Positions 24,679 to 33,790 of a stretch of DNA of 64,000 nucleotides are shown one piece after another. Made by a program: the position numbers and the translations under genes. This DNA comes from Chitinophaga rhizophila (GTDB lineage: Bacteria > Bacteroidota > Bacteroidia > Chitinophagales > Chitinophagaceae): assembly GCF_019492185.1 (NCBI RefSeq), contig NZ_JAICCF010000004.1, positions 1-64,000 on the forward strand. Reading direction: 5' to 3'. Every line of letters begins with the position of its first letter. The first letter of the stretch is position 1. The notes below the pieces were generated by a model that did no database searches, had not been told where the DNA came from, and was given only the letters and a program-made list of their open reading frames with translations.

Positions 24679-25746
24679 ATGCTGAAACACCTGAAAGTCT
24701 TATTATATCCTTTCTCACTGCTGTATGGCCTGGTAATGTGGGGCCGTAACCGTCTGTACGACAGCAATATGCTGACGGCGGTAGAGTTTGACCTGCCGGT
24801 GATCGCGGTTGGTAACCTCTCTGTAGGAGGAACGGGTAAGACGCCTCACGTGGAATACCTGATCAGGCTGTTAAAAGACTCCCGGCAGGTAGCCACACTC
24901 AGCCGGGGATATAACCGCCGTACTACCGGGTATTTACTGGCTGATGCAACCAGTACCGCCGCACAACTGGGCGATGAACCCATGCAGTTTCATCGCAAAT
25001 TTCCTGAGATAGCTGTTTGCGTAGGAGAGGAACGCATGCTGGCTATCCCACAGTTACTGGGCGAACGTCCTGAAACTCAGGTAATATTGCTTGACGATGC
25101 TTTTCAGCACCGCTCTGTAAAACCGGGGCAAAATATCCTCATTACCGATTACAACCGCCGTTTCACAAAAGACCATGTGGTGCCTTTCGGTCGCCTGCGC
25201 GAAGGCCGCAAAGGATTTGAAAGGGCCAATTGTATCATCGTATCTAAATGTCCGCCGCAACTGTCTGACACTGAGAAAGCCGCCATCCGGCAGGAGATTG
25301 CTCCTCTGCCGCATCAGCAACTGTATTTTACTTCTCTGACCTATGGCGCCCTGTATGACATGTTCAGCGGTACTGCTGTAGACGCTCCGGCAGATACGAC
25401 TATACTACTCGTTTGTGGTATAGCAAGACCGGAACCACTTTTGCAACAGTTAAAAGCCAGCTATAAAAATGTTTTCCTGCTCTCTTTCCCGGATCACTAC
25501 TACTATTCCGTTCCTGATCTGGAAAAGATAAAGAGAGAGCTGGAAAACCTGCCGGGCAATAATAAACTGGTAGTTACAACGGAAAAAGACGCAGTGCGGC
25601 TACAACTGCTGGAAGAACAGCTGCGTCCTATGGACTTGCCCATAGCCGTTATGCCAGTGGAAATATCTTTCCTCTTCGGGGAAGGAGAATCATTTAATAA
25701 TTATATTTTTACCTACGTGGATCAGTTTGGAAGTAACCATGATTAA
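24679..25746 (+). CDS. lpxK: Tetraacyldisaccharide 4'-kinase
   Basis: A 355-residue inner-membrane kinase that phosphorylates the 4' position of the lipid A disaccharide precursor. It has an N-terminal membrane-associating helix (LLYPFSLLYGLVMWGRN), the P-loop VGNLSVGGTGKTPHVEYLI (about 46-64), SRGYNRRT, the VILLDDAFQHRSVK segment (about 135-150) and FPDHYYYS near the C-terminus. Its presence shows that the organism makes lipid A. Gap to rnr is 11 nt, so bioD, the cyclo-ligase, lpxK and rnr probably form one operon. Confidence 0.96.
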   Translation: MLKHLKVLLYPFSLLYGLVMWGRNRLYDSNMLTAVEFDLPVIAVGNLSVGGTGKTPHVEYLIRLLKDSRQVATLSRGYNRRTTGYLLADATSTAAQLGDEPMQFHRKFPEIAVCVGEERMLAIPQLLGERPETQVILLDDAFQHRSVKPGQNILITDYNRRFTKDHVVPFGRLREGRKGFERANCIIVSKCPPQLSDTEKAAIRQEIAPLPHQQLYFTSLTYGALYDMFSGTAVDAPADTTILLVCGIARPEPLLQQLKASYKNVFLLSFPDHYYYSVPDLEKIKRELENLPGNNKLVVTTEKDAVRLQLLEEQLRPMDLPIAVMPVEISFLFGEGESFNNYIFTYVDQFGSNHD

Positions 25747-25757
25747 ACGTTACGAGA

Positions 25758-27983
25758 ATGACAAAAAAGAAAAAACCTCAAAAACACAGTAGTCTGAAGA
25801 AATCCTTCAGCGGCACTGTCCAGATAACCCGCTCCGGGATGTCCTTTGTAATTATCGAAGGGCAGGAGAAGGACATAATGGTCCGCCAGAAGAACCTGAA
25901 TACCGCCCTCGATGGCGATGAAGTACTTGTTGATGTGATCAAACAAGGCAGGAACGAAGGTCGTATGGAAGGCGTGATAACGGATATCGTTAAACGCAAG
26001 AAGGTCGAATTTACCGGTACCCTGCAGGTCAACAAAGGATTTGCTTTCCTGCTGCCGGAAAAAGGACTGTTCCTGCCTGACATATATATACCCGCCAATG
26101 CGCTGAAAGATGCAAAGGACGGTGACAGGGCTGTTGTACGGGTCGTGACCTGGGGAGAAAAGACCCGCAAACCTGTGGGAGAGGTGATAGAGCTGCTGGA
26201 TGCTACCGATACCAACGATCTCGCTATGAAAGAGATCCTGATCGAAAGTGGTTTCCCGCTCAGTTTCCCTGAAGAAGTGCTGGAAGAACTGAATAATATC
26301 GCTGAGAATATAGATGCTGCCGAGTTGAAGAAGCGGAAGGACTTTCGTAAGACCCTCACCTTCACTATCGACCCGGTGGATGCTAAAGACTTCGACGACG
26401 CCATTTCTATCCGTAAACTACGGGGTAACTGGTATGAAGTAGGTGTGCACATTGCTGACGTTAGTCACTATGTACTGCCGGATACTGCGTTGGATAAAGA
26501 GGCTGACAAGCGCGCTACCTCTGTTTACCTGCCAGACCGTGTATTGCCGATGCTGCCCGAAAAGATCTCCAACGAGCTTTGTTCCCTGCGTCCGCATGAA
26601 GACAAGCTGACTTTTTCAGCCGTTTTCAAAATGAATGACAAAGGAGAGGTGAAAGAACATTGGCTGGGTCGCACTGCTATTCACTCCGATCACCGCTTCA
26701 CTTATGAAGATGTGCAGGAGATTATTGAAGGTGCAGAAGGCCCCCATAAAGATGAGGTCCTGTTGCTGAATACAATTGCCCAGACACTGCGTAAGCAGCG
26801 TTTTGAGAATGGCGCAATCAATTTCTCCTCCCAGGAAGTACGTTTCCAGCTGGACGAAAACGCAAAGCCTGTAGGCATTCTGATCAAGGAAAGCAAGGAA
26901 GCCCACCAGCTGATAGAGGAACTGATGTTGCTGGCTAACAGAACCGTCGCTGAATACGTATTCAATATCCGTATTGGTACTAACCAGCAGGTACCTTTCC
27001 CTTACCGCGTGCACGATACGCCGGATGAGGAAAAACTAAGAGTATTCTCTGGCTTTGCCCGTAAATTCGGCCATAAGCTGGAAATAGATAATCCGGACAA
27101 ACTGGCCCGTTCCTTCAATGAGATGCTGCGACTGGCTCATGGTAAGCCGGAGCAGCACGTTCTGGAGACGTTGGGTATCCGTACCATGGCAAAAGCTGCC
27201 TATACGACGGATGATATTGGTCACTATGGATTAGGCTTTGACCACTATTGCCATTTTACCTCCCCCATCCGCCGTTATCCGGATGTACTGGTACATCGTG
27301 TGTTGCAGCAATGCCTTACACATACCATCCATCCTGACAAGCAGATGGAGAAAAAATGTAAGCACTCCTCAGAAATGGAGCGCAAAGCAATGGAGGCAGA
27401 ACGTGCGGCCAACAAGTACAAGCAGGTGGAATATATGCAGCAATACATCGGAGAGGAGTTTGACGGTGTAGTAAGCGGCGTAGCTCACTTTGGCTTCTGG
27501 GTAGAAACAGTGGATACGAAGTGCGAAGGACTGGTAAGTCTGCAGAGTATGAGTACCAAAGACGAGTTCCAGTACGATGAGCAGGAATATGCACTCACCG
27601 GCCTGTTTACCGGCAGAAAGATCCGTATTGGAGATAAAGTACGTATACAGGTAGTAGCCGCCAACCTGGTGAAACGCCAGCTGGACTATGACCTGGTAGA
27701 GCCGGAAGGTAGTCTGCCGGAAGCATTTCCTGCAACCGCATCTTCCCGCAGAGTCAGAGACGACAGGAAAACGTCGAAGGAAAAGGGTAGAAAGAAAGAG
27801 GGAGCAGGGCGTAGTACTGGTTCACGGAAAGAGTCCGGCGCTAAAAAGAATGCAGGCGGAAAGAAAGAAGCCGGGGCGAGAAGAGAGTCTGGTGCCAGAA
27901 AAGAGTCAGGTACGAAGAAAGAAGGCGGTGCAAAGAAAAAGCCGCAAAAGAAAGAGGGAAGTCCATCAAAGAAAAAACAATAA
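25758..27983 (+). CDS. rnr: Ribonuclease R
   Basis: A 741-residue 3'-5' exoribonuclease. In order it has two cold-shock/OB domains (residues about 15-165, GTVQITRSGMSFVIIEG; GTLQVNKGFAFLLPEKG), the RNB catalytic domain (about 195-560) with the acidic cluster DAKDFDDAISI and the SPIRRYPDVLVHR motif, and an S1 domain (about 570-655, EEFDGVVSGVAHFGFWV). A C-terminal tail of about 80 residues follows, rich in Lys, Gly, Ser and Glu with repeats such as GARKESGTKKEGG. The tail resembles the basic tails of RNase R, which help in double-stranded RNA unwinding and ribosome binding, but it is longer and more repetitive than usual. Confidence 0.95.
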   Translation: MTKKKKPQKHSSLKKSFSGTVQITRSGMSFVIIEGQEKDIMVRQKNLNTALDGDEVLVDVIKQGRNEGRMEGVITDIVKRKKVEFTGTLQVNKGFAFLLPEKGLFLPDIYIPANALKDAKDGDRAVVRVVTWGEKTRKPVGEVIELLDATDTNDLAMKEILIESGFPLSFPEEVLEELNNIAENIDAAELKKRKDFRKTLTFTIDPVDAKDFDDAISIRKLRGNWYEVGVHIADVSHYVLPDTALDKEADKRATSVYLPDRVLPMLPEKISNELCSLRPHEDKLTFSAVFKMNDKGEVKEHWLGRTAIHSDHRFTYEDVQEIIEGAEGPHKDEVLLLNTIAQTLRKQRFENGAINFSSQEVRFQLDENAKPVGILIKESKEAHQLIEELMLLANRTVAEYVFNIRIGTNQQVPFPYRVHDTPDEEKLRVFSGFARKFGHKLEIDNPDKLARSFNEMLRLAHGKPEQHVLETLGIRTMAKAAYTTDDIGHYGLGFDHYCHFTSPIRRYPDVLVHRVLQQCLTHTIHPDKQMEKKCKHSSEMERKAMEAERAANKYKQVEYMQQYIGEEFDGVVSGVAHFGFWVETVDTKCEGLVSLQSMSTKDEFQYDEQEYALTGLFTGRKIRIGDKVRIQVVAANLVKRQLDYDLVEPEGSLPEAFPATASSRRVRDDRKTSKEKGRKKEGAGRSTGSRKESGAKKNAGGKKEAGARRESGARKESGTKKEGGAKKKPQKKEGSPSKKKQ

Positions 27984-28001
27984 AAAGGCATTAGGTATAT
28001 G

Positions 28002-28080
28002 AGGCCGGGAATTGGTTTAGCATGTACAGCAAAAGGTCAGGCTAACCAGTTCCCGGTTCCACATTCCTGGTTCCTGATTG
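28002..28080. repeat. Dispersed inverted repeat between rnr and polyprenyl synthase
   Basis: GCCGGGAATTGGTTTAGC at about 28002-28019 is near-complementary to GCTAACCAGTTCCCGGTT at about 28040-28057. TTCCTGGTTCCTGATTG at about 28065-28081 adds the same heptad-type unit seen in the other gaps. It may act as the rnr terminator. Confidence 0.6.
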
Positions 28081-28102
28081 ATTATTTAGTAGATATCACA
28101 CC

Positions 28103-29074
28103 ATGCATTCATTTCAAGAACTAACCATTCAGTTTGGAGAACATTTCAGTAAGGAGCATTTCCCGGAGCAGCCCAAGAAGCTGTATGCAGCGGCCAGCCA
28201 TATATTAAGTATCGGCGGGAAGCGAATCAGGCCTGTATTGTCTATTATGGGGAATGAACTGTTTGATGAGATCCATCAGGACGCTTTTCATGTAGGTACT
28301 GCCATTGAATTGTTTCACAACTTCACATTGGTGCATGACGATCTTATGGACAAAGCGCCATTACGCCGCAATCAGCCTACTGTTCATACCTTATACGGAG
28401 ACACCGCCGCTATATTGGCAGGAGATGTGATGCTGATTAAAGTGTATGAGTACCTGAATAAGGTACAGCCGCACTACAAGCAGAAACTGATCACCGCTTT
28501 CAATAAAGCCGCAATAGAAGTATGTGAAGGGCAGCAGATGGATATGGACTTTGAGGAGATGGAGCCTGAGCAGGTGAAGTATGATGACTATGTAAATATG
28601 ATCGCATTAAAAACCTCTGTGTTACTGGCTGCCAGTCTGCAGATGGGCGCTATTATCGGAGGGGGCAGCGATTACAACCAGCAGCATCTCTATGAGTTTG
28701 GGAAGAACATCGGTATTGCGTTTCAGATCCAGGACGACTACCTGGATGCCTTCGGAGATCCTGAGAAGTTTGGTAAGCAGCAAGGCGGTGATATCCTTGT
28801 AAATAAAAAGACCTTCCTGCTACTCAAAGCGCTGGAACTGTGTAATACCACCCAGCATAAGAAGCTGAAAGAACTCTTGGCCAGTAGCCCGGACGATAAG
28901 GTGGGGCAGGTACTGGAACTGTTCCATGACTGTAAAGTGGACGCCTGGGCAGAGAAAGAGAAAGAGCGGTTTCAGCAACTGGCATTTGAGCATCTGGAGA
29001 ATATTGCCGTGCTGTCAAAGCGGAAGGAACCACTGATCGAACTAGCGGGTTTCTTATTGAAAAGAGAAAAATAG
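28103..29074 (+). CDS. Polyprenyl (geranylgeranyl-type) diphosphate synthase
   Basis: A 323-residue all-trans polyprenyl diphosphate synthase that condenses isopentenyl diphosphate with allylic diphosphates. The first Asp-rich motif is LVHDDLMDKAPLRR (about 76) and the second is IQDDYLDAFGD (about 210); GGKRIRP near residue 40 binds IPP, and KTSVLLAASLQMGA is the helix F region. Chain length depends on residues before the first motif, HNFTLVHDD here; the product is probably C20 or longer, for menaquinone or carotenoid synthesis, but this is inference. Confidence 0.92.
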   Translation: MHSFQELTIQFGEHFSKEHFPEQPKKLYAAASHILSIGGKRIRPVLSIMGNELFDEIHQDAFHVGTAIELFHNFTLVHDDLMDKAPLRRNQPTVHTLYGDTAAILAGDVMLIKVYEYLNKVQPHYKQKLITAFNKAAIEVCEGQQMDMDFEEMEPEQVKYDDYVNMIALKTSVLLAASLQMGAIIGGGSDYNQQHLYEFGKNIGIAFQIQDDYLDAFGDPEKFGKQQGGDILVNKKTFLLLKALELCNTTQHKKLKELLASSPDDKVGQVLELFHDCKVDAWAEKEKERFQQLAFEHLENIAVLSKRKEPLIELAGFLLKREK

Positions 29075-29088
29075 CTTGTAAGGAAACA

Positions 29089-29182
29089 GGAGTCGGGAAG
29101 CAGGAATGAGGTAGTAATGCCTGCCGGTTTGGCCAGGTGTGTTTAACAGCATTCTTCCTTCCCGATTCTTAATTCCTGATTA
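29089..29182. repeat. Dispersed inverted repeat between polyprenyl synthase and permease genes
   Basis: TCGGGAAGCAGGAATG at about 29092-29107 faces CATTCTTCCTTCCCGA at about 29151-29166, 14 of 16 positions complementary. It is followed by TTCTTAATTCCTGATTAATT. It is probably the same element family as at 28.0 and 18.4 kb. Confidence 0.6.
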
Positions 29183-29240
29183 ATTTTACATATATTCGCG
29201 CATCGCATAAGTTTACGCTAAACCTGAACCTAATTACCTG

Positions 29241-30887
29241 ATGTCCAAATCGCTTTTTCGTAAGAAATCTATTATCAGTATACTCAAAGATGCTCAAGAT
29301 GGTTTAACGGATGCGCATGGAGGTGAACTAAATAAGGTATTAAAAGTGCGGGATCTGACTGCACTGGGTATTGCTGCTGTAATTGGCGCAGGTATCTTTT
29401 CTACAATCGGTGAGGCCTCGTTTCATGGAGGTCCGGGTGTTTCCTTATTATTTATTATTACAGCTATTACGTGTGGCTTTTCGGCACTCTGTTATGCAGA
29501 ATTTGCTTCACGCGTACCGGTATCCGGCAGTGCATATACTTATTCCTACGTTACGTTTGGTGAATTAGCCGCCTGGATCATCGGGTGGTCGCTGATATTA
29601 GAGTATGCTATTGGTAATATCGCGGTAGCTATCTCCTGGAGTGGCTATTTTAATAATCTGCTGGCAGGCGTCGGCAAAGGTATAGGACTGGATTTGTCAT
29701 TCCCTGAATGGCTGGCCAGCAACTATGACAGTGCGTCGCCCGAGTTATATGCAGTAGCTCCGCATATCTTTGGTATTCCGGTGATATTGAATCTGCCGGC
29801 ATTTATCATTGTGGTGCTGGTAACCTACCTGGCCTATGTAGGTATTAAAGAAAGTAAGCGTAGTGCCAACTTCATGGTAGGCCTCAAGATACTGGTGATC
29901 TTATTTGTTATCATTGTAGGTGCGTTCTTCGTGAATACAGACAACTGGACACCGTTTATGCCCAATGGCTTTTCCGGTGTACTGAAAGGAGTATCCGCCG
30001 TGTTCTTTGCGTATATAGGTTTTGACGCGATCAGTACTACTGCCGAGGAGTGTGCAAACCCACAGCGCGACCTGCCCAAAGGAATGATCTATTCGCTGGT
30101 TATCTGTACGGTATTATATATACTTATTGCATTTGTACTGACAGGTATGGTGTCATATGCTGAGTTGAAAGTCGAAGATCCGCTGGCCTTTGTATTCAAT
30201 GCTGTGAACCTTCCTAAAGTCAGTTTCCTGATATCTGTGAGTGCAGTTATCGCCACTACCAGTGTGCTCCTGGTCTTCCAGATTGGTCAGCCCCGTATCT
30301 GGATGAGTATGAGCCGTGATGGTCTGTTACCTAAGCGTTTCAGTATCATCCACCCCAGGTTCAAAACCCCTTCATTCGCCACTATCATTACCGGCTTTTT
30401 GGTAGGTGTTCCGGCCCTGTTTCTGAACCTGACCGTCGTTACTGACCTGACTAGTATCGGTACACTGTTCGCCTTTATCCTGGTATGCGGTGGTGTATTG
30501 TTACTGCCTAAACAGGAGAAAGATCCTAACTCAAAACGTTTCAGACTACCGTATATCAACGGGCAGTTTATAGTACCTGTTATCGTAATCGTTTTTGCTT
30601 ACCTGTTCCGCAACGAGCTTCCGCAGCGTTTTTCCTTTGATGGCGGCTGGGAAGTGTGGAAACATAATATACCCTTCTTTTTCTTTGTGATAGCAGCAGT
30701 GGTATTCACAGTGCTGTCCTTCCTGCACAAACTTTCATTAATTCCTGTATTGGGTCTGTTGAGTTGCTTCTATCTGATGACGGAGATTGGTTTTAGAAAC
30801 TGGGTGGTATTCTCTATCTGGCTGCTGATCGGTCTGGTGATCTACTTCGGTTACGGCTACAGAAAGAGTAAGCTGGCACAAGCATAA
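29241..30887 (+). CDS. APC-family amino-acid permease (cationic-type)
   Basis: A 548-residue inner-membrane transporter with about 12-14 hydrophobic helices. The first helix carries LGIAAVIGAGIFSTIGEA, the substrate-binding GAGIF motif of the APC superfamily, and CYAEFASRVPVSGSAYTYSY and FFAYIGFDAISTTAEECANP match the cationic amino-acid transporter (CAT/YfnA) subgroup. Cytoplasmic N-terminus residues 1-35 are polar. The real substrate cannot be fixed. The gene appears monocistronic. Confidence 0.92.
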   Translation: MSKSLFRKKSIISILKDAQDGLTDAHGGELNKVLKVRDLTALGIAAVIGAGIFSTIGEASFHGGPGVSLLFIITAITCGFSALCYAEFASRVPVSGSAYTYSYVTFGELAAWIIGWSLILEYAIGNIAVAISWSGYFNNLLAGVGKGIGLDLSFPEWLASNYDSASPELYAVAPHIFGIPVILNLPAFIIVVLVTYLAYVGIKESKRSANFMVGLKILVILFVIIVGAFFVNTDNWTPFMPNGFSGVLKGVSAVFFAYIGFDAISTTAEECANPQRDLPKGMIYSLVICTVLYILIAFVLTGMVSYAELKVEDPLAFVFNAVNLPKVSFLISVSAVIATTSVLLVFQIGQPRIWMSMSRDGLLPKRFSIIHPRFKTPSFATIITGFLVGVPALFLNLTVVTDLTSIGTLFAFILVCGGVLLLPKQEKDPNSKRFRLPYINGQFIVPVIVIVFAYLFRNELPQRFSFDGGWEVWKHNIPFFFFVIAAVVFTVLSFLHKLSLIPVLGLLSCFYLMTEIGFRNWVVFSIWLLIGLVIYFGYGYRKSKLAQA

Positions 30888-30994
30888 GAATATCAGTATT
30901 TTAGGAGATTAGTTGCTGCCGTCAAATTGACTATTGATTTAGTCAACTATAATTCGTATATTCGGTTAGCTCTTTGATCTTAAAATCATGTTTT

Positions 30995-31432
30995 ATGAAT
31001 CTGCTACAACGAATAGACCGTTGGGGCGAGACGCATCATCCACGTTGGTTGGATGCAATACGCGTACTCCTCGGTGTTTTTTTATTCTACAAAGGGGTGG
31101 TTTTCATACAAAATATTGATGTACTTAAGTCTGTGATCAGCGAAAGTCCGGTGCTCACAGTTATGTCCTTCTGGCTTGCTCACTACATTGTCTTTGCTCA
31201 TCTGGCTGGCGGAGTCCTTATCATTTTCGGTTTACTTACACGTGTGGCTATTCTGGCCAACATTCCAATCTTACTAGGCGCGATTATCTTTGTACAGACC
31301 TCTACGGGGTTATTTAATGTACATGGAGGAGCCGGCCTTTCTATCCTTGTTCTGCTGTTACTGGTATTCTTCCTGGTGGAAGGCAGCGGCCCCATTTCTT
31401 TTGATGAATACATGCGTCGGCATCCGGCGTGA
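30995..31432 (+). CDS. DoxX family membrane protein
   Basis: A 145-residue protein with four hydrophobic segments (about 22-40, 54-75, 79-98 and 108-128). The opening RWLDAIRVLLGVFLFYKGVVF and the HLAGGVLIIFGLLTRVAILAN helix are DoxX-family marks. The ATG at 30995 (MNLLQRIDRW) was preferred over an in-frame TTG at 30974. Its role is unknown. It stands 107 bp after the permease and is probably transcribed alone. Confidence 0.85.
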   Translation: MNLLQRIDRWGETHHPRWLDAIRVLLGVFLFYKGVVFIQNIDVLKSVISESPVLTVMSFWLAHYIVFAHLAGGVLIIFGLLTRVAILANIPILLGAIIFVQTSTGLFNVHGGAGLSILVLLLLVFFLVEGSGPISFDEYMRRHPA

Positions 31433-31782
31433 GATGTATCAGCTTTTTAGCATCTGGGATCAGGCATGCGTAGATGCACCTGTGACAGGGAGAGAACACC
31501 CTTGTCAGGCTGTGATATGCACATATTAGCTGTCTTTACCGCAAGGATAAGGCAATACCGCGCAGCAGGCGGTTAGTACGTGATTGCTTATAATCATATG
31601 ATTATCAGTAGTTACTACACTTGTTATTGCCAGTTGTCTCCTCCATATACCGTTATTCGCAGGTTGTGCCTACCATTTCCTGATCCCTAATTCCTGATTC
31701 CTGATTGTCTTTTCTTATTTTTGCTCTCCGCAATGCGGACTGCTTTCTTACAGCAGCTCCCTAAAAGGCGGTTATTGCAAAT
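31433..31782. other. Intergenic region with palindrome and repeat arms
   Basis: No gene seen in 350 bp. It holds GGGATCAGG (31456-31464) facing CCTGATCCC (31679-31687), a tandem TTCCTGATTCCTGATTG arm (about 31691-31707), a perfect 16-bp palindrome ATAATCATATGATTAT at 31590-31605, and the promoter of the next gene. Confidence 0.5.
31716..31724 (+). promoter_or_regulatory. -7 promoter element of the DUF2027-Smr gene
   Basis: TATTTTTGC matches TAnnTTTG and would start transcription about 50 nt before the ATG at 31783. Confidence 0.5.
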
Positions 31783-32814
31783 ATGAAGTTTGAGATTGGC
31801 GATAAGATATTGCTCCTGCATTCTAAGGAAGAGGGGACCGTTGTAGACATTATCAATGCCGATATGGTAATGGTAGAAGTGGGCAAAGTGACCTTTCCTG
31901 TCTACCTTGATCAGATCGATTTTCCCTATTTCCATCGCTTTACGAGCCCTAAGCCTCCTCCGCCAAAACAGCGCCTTGAAGGATATGATATTAAGCCGGA
32001 AAAGAAGAAGTATGAAGACAATATCCGGATGAGCCGGGGTATGTTTCTCTCCATTCTGCCGATCTTCCGGTTGGATGCCTATGAAGAGCATGTACAGTCG
32101 CTGAAATTTCACTTGCTGAATGAAACGAGCGAAGCTTACCGCTTTAACTTCCAGGTATGGCTGCGCAATAGTATGGAGCTCGAAATCCGCAATGAGATCC
32201 AGCCCTTCAGTAATTTCTACTTATCAGACCTGCTATTTGAGTCGCTGAATGATAGTCCGCGGCTTGAATTTGTATTCTTTCCAAAGGAAAAGAATGATAA
32301 ACTGGCGTCTTCTTTCCCGAAGACCTGGAAGCCCAAGGCCAAGCAGTTGTTCCTGCAGCTGTCTGAGTTACAGGCCCGCAGAGACGCAACGCTGACCCAG
32401 GTGTTATTTGAGAAATACCCTGAGAAGAGCAAGAACGATAAGCCTTATTTTGACCCATCCAGCGTTGGATCCATGGCGGCAGGTACGACTGCAGCGGCTA
32501 CGCCTGCTATACCAGAGCCACCGCAGCAGCCCAAGTATGAACTGGATCTGCATATTGAGCAGCTGGTTAAGGAGTGGAAAGGATTGAAGAATATTGAGAT
32601 ACTGGCTATTCAGCTAAACGAATTTGTACACTACCTGGAGCTTGCCATGGTACATCATCAGCATAGTATGATTGTAATTCATGGCGTTGGAAAAGGTAAA
32701 CTCAAAGACGAAATTCATGCTATACTGCGAGACACAGCTGGGGTAGAGCGGTTCGTGAACGAATATCACCCACGCTATGGCTATGGCGCTACCGAGATAT
32801 TTTTCCGGTACTAA
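31783..32814 (+). CDS. DUF2027 and Smr-domain protein
   Basis: A 343-residue protein common in Bacteroidota. Residues about 1-60 form a small beta domain (FEIGDKILLLHSKEEGTVVDI), the middle is the DUF2027 region, residues about 225-250 are an Ala/Pro/Gln linker, and the last 85 residues are an Smr domain with ELDLHIEQL and IVIHGVGKGKLKDEIHAIL. Smr domains nick DNA or RNA in MutS2 and related proteins; HGVGKGKL holds the key His-Gly-x-Gly signature. No MutS part is present. A role in nucleic-acid cleavage or repair is inference. rnpB follows immediately. Confidence 0.88.
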   Translation: MKFEIGDKILLLHSKEEGTVVDIINADMVMVEVGKVTFPVYLDQIDFPYFHRFTSPKPPPPKQRLEGYDIKPEKKKYEDNIRMSRGMFLSILPIFRLDAYEEHVQSLKFHLLNETSEAYRFNFQVWLRNSMELEIRNEIQPFSNFYLSDLLFESLNDSPRLEFVFFPKEKNDKLASSFPKTWKPKAKQLFLQLSELQARRDATLTQVLFEKYPEKSKNDKPYFDPSSVGSMAAGTTAAATPAIPEPPQQPKYELDLHIEQLVKEWKGLKNIEILAIQLNEFVHYLELAMVHHQHSMIVIHGVGKGKLKDEIHAILRDTAGVERFVNEYHPRYGYGATEIFFRY

Positions 32815-32835
32815 GTCATATGCCAGGTTTTCTAT

Positions 32836-32844
32836 TACATTTGC
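32836..32844 (+). promoter_or_regulatory. -7 promoter element of rnpB
   Basis: TACATTTGC matches TAnnTTTG and ends 2 nt before the P1 stem of RNase P RNA, consistent with transcription starting at the RNA's 5' end. Confidence 0.65.
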
Positions 32845-32846
32845 AG

Positions 32847-33238
32847 AAACTACAAACCGTGCTATCGCTTCCAGCTTCGGCTGGATGAGGAAAGTCCGGA
32901 CAACATAGAGTAACGCACCACCTAACGGGTGGGGCTGCTTTTTTCTCCGTTAAAAGAGAGAAGAGCGGTACAGACAGTGCCACAGAAAATTACCGCCTGT
33001 CTATTGCGCAAGCAGTAACAGGTAAGGGTGAAAATGTGGGGTAAGAGCCCACGTTCTGGTATGGTAACATATTGGGAGGGTAAACCTTGCGTGTTGAAAT
33101 GCCATGTATACGGTCGCTTAGGGCTACTCGTCCGATGACCGAGGGTAGGCAGATACAGGTGTCGTGTGAACGGCATCGAAGATAAATGATAGCATCTCCT
33201 TTATGGAGAACAGAATCCGGCTTACAGGTTTGTAGTTT
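32847..33238 (+). ncRNA. rnpB: RNase P RNA (class A)
   Basis: The conserved 5' core GAGGAAAGTCCGGACA is at 32887-32902, and its 3' partner ACAGAATCCGGCTTACAG at 33210-33227 closes P4. AAACTACAAACC (32847-32858) pairs perfectly with GGTTTGTAGTTT (33227-33238) as P1, so both ends can be set from sequence. The length of about 392 nt is normal. It is the catalytic RNA that trims tRNA 5' ends. A T-rich stretch follows P1, and a fitting promoter lies directly before it. Confidence 0.96.
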
Positions 33239-33312
33239 TTGCTTTTACACATCTTTGTGTGCTTATCAACCAGCAGGCAACCCTGTAGACATAACCCGAA
33301 TCTTATACCCGT

Positions 33313-33723
33313 ATGCAAAAACAAGAAGAAAGAAACTGGGCGCTCGCGATGCACCTGGCCGGTATCGGAGGTATGATATTTATCCCACCGGCAGGCAACA
33401 TCATTGCCGCACTAGTGCTGTGGCTCATTAAACGCAATGAAACTGAATTTCTGAATGCTACCGGTAAGGAGGCATTGAATTTCCAGATCACACTTAGTAT
33501 CATCAACGTCGGACTAAACCTGATCGGTATGCTTAACCACTGGGAGTGGAGCTGGGGCAGGCCAGGCTTTGATCACTATTGGGGCTTTAATAATATCTCT
33601 GACTTCCACGGCACACGCGGTGTAGTATATCTGATTAATATCATCTTCTCAGCAATTGCAGCCTCCAAAGTCCATAACGGTATCTTTTATAAGTATCCGT
33701 TTAACTGGCGATTGGTTAAATAA
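33313..33723 (+). CDS. DUF4870 family membrane protein
   Basis: A 136-residue small membrane protein. NWALAMHLAGIGGMIFIPPAGNIIAAL forms the first helices, followed by LVLWLIKRNETEFLNATGKE and a conserved NFQITL segment, then a long loop rich in Trp/Gly/His (residues about 74-100) and a last helix. This order is that of the DUF4870/Tic20-like family of unknown role. It starts 74 nt after rnpB and shares a terminator with the convergent peptidase gene. Confidence 0.85.
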   Translation: MQKQEERNWALAMHLAGIGGMIFIPPAGNIIAALVLWLIKRNETEFLNATGKEALNFQITLSIINVGLNLIGMLNHWEWSWGRPGFDHYWGFNNISDFHGTRGVVYLINIIFSAIAASKVHNGIFYKYPFNWRLVK

Positions 33724-33740
33724 TATGCTACCGGCAAAAA

Positions 33741-33773
33741 AGAAAGGCTACTTCAATCCGAAGTAGCCTTTCT
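33741..33773. terminator. Shared strong terminator, DUF4870 and S8 peptidase genes
   Basis: AGAAAGGCTACTTC (33741-33754) pairs perfectly with GAAGTAGCCTTTCT (33760-33773), with A-rich and T-rich flanks fit for either strand. Confidence 0.87.
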
Positions 33774-33790
33774 TTTTATCTGAATGATGA

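Noticed and set aside
25778..26452. Minus-strand frame of 224 codons
   Set aside because: Antisense shadow of RNase R, rich in Ser and with no recognisable domain.
27686..27991. Minus-strand frame rich in Phe and Pro
   Set aside because: It is the mirror of the Lys-rich tail of RNase R.
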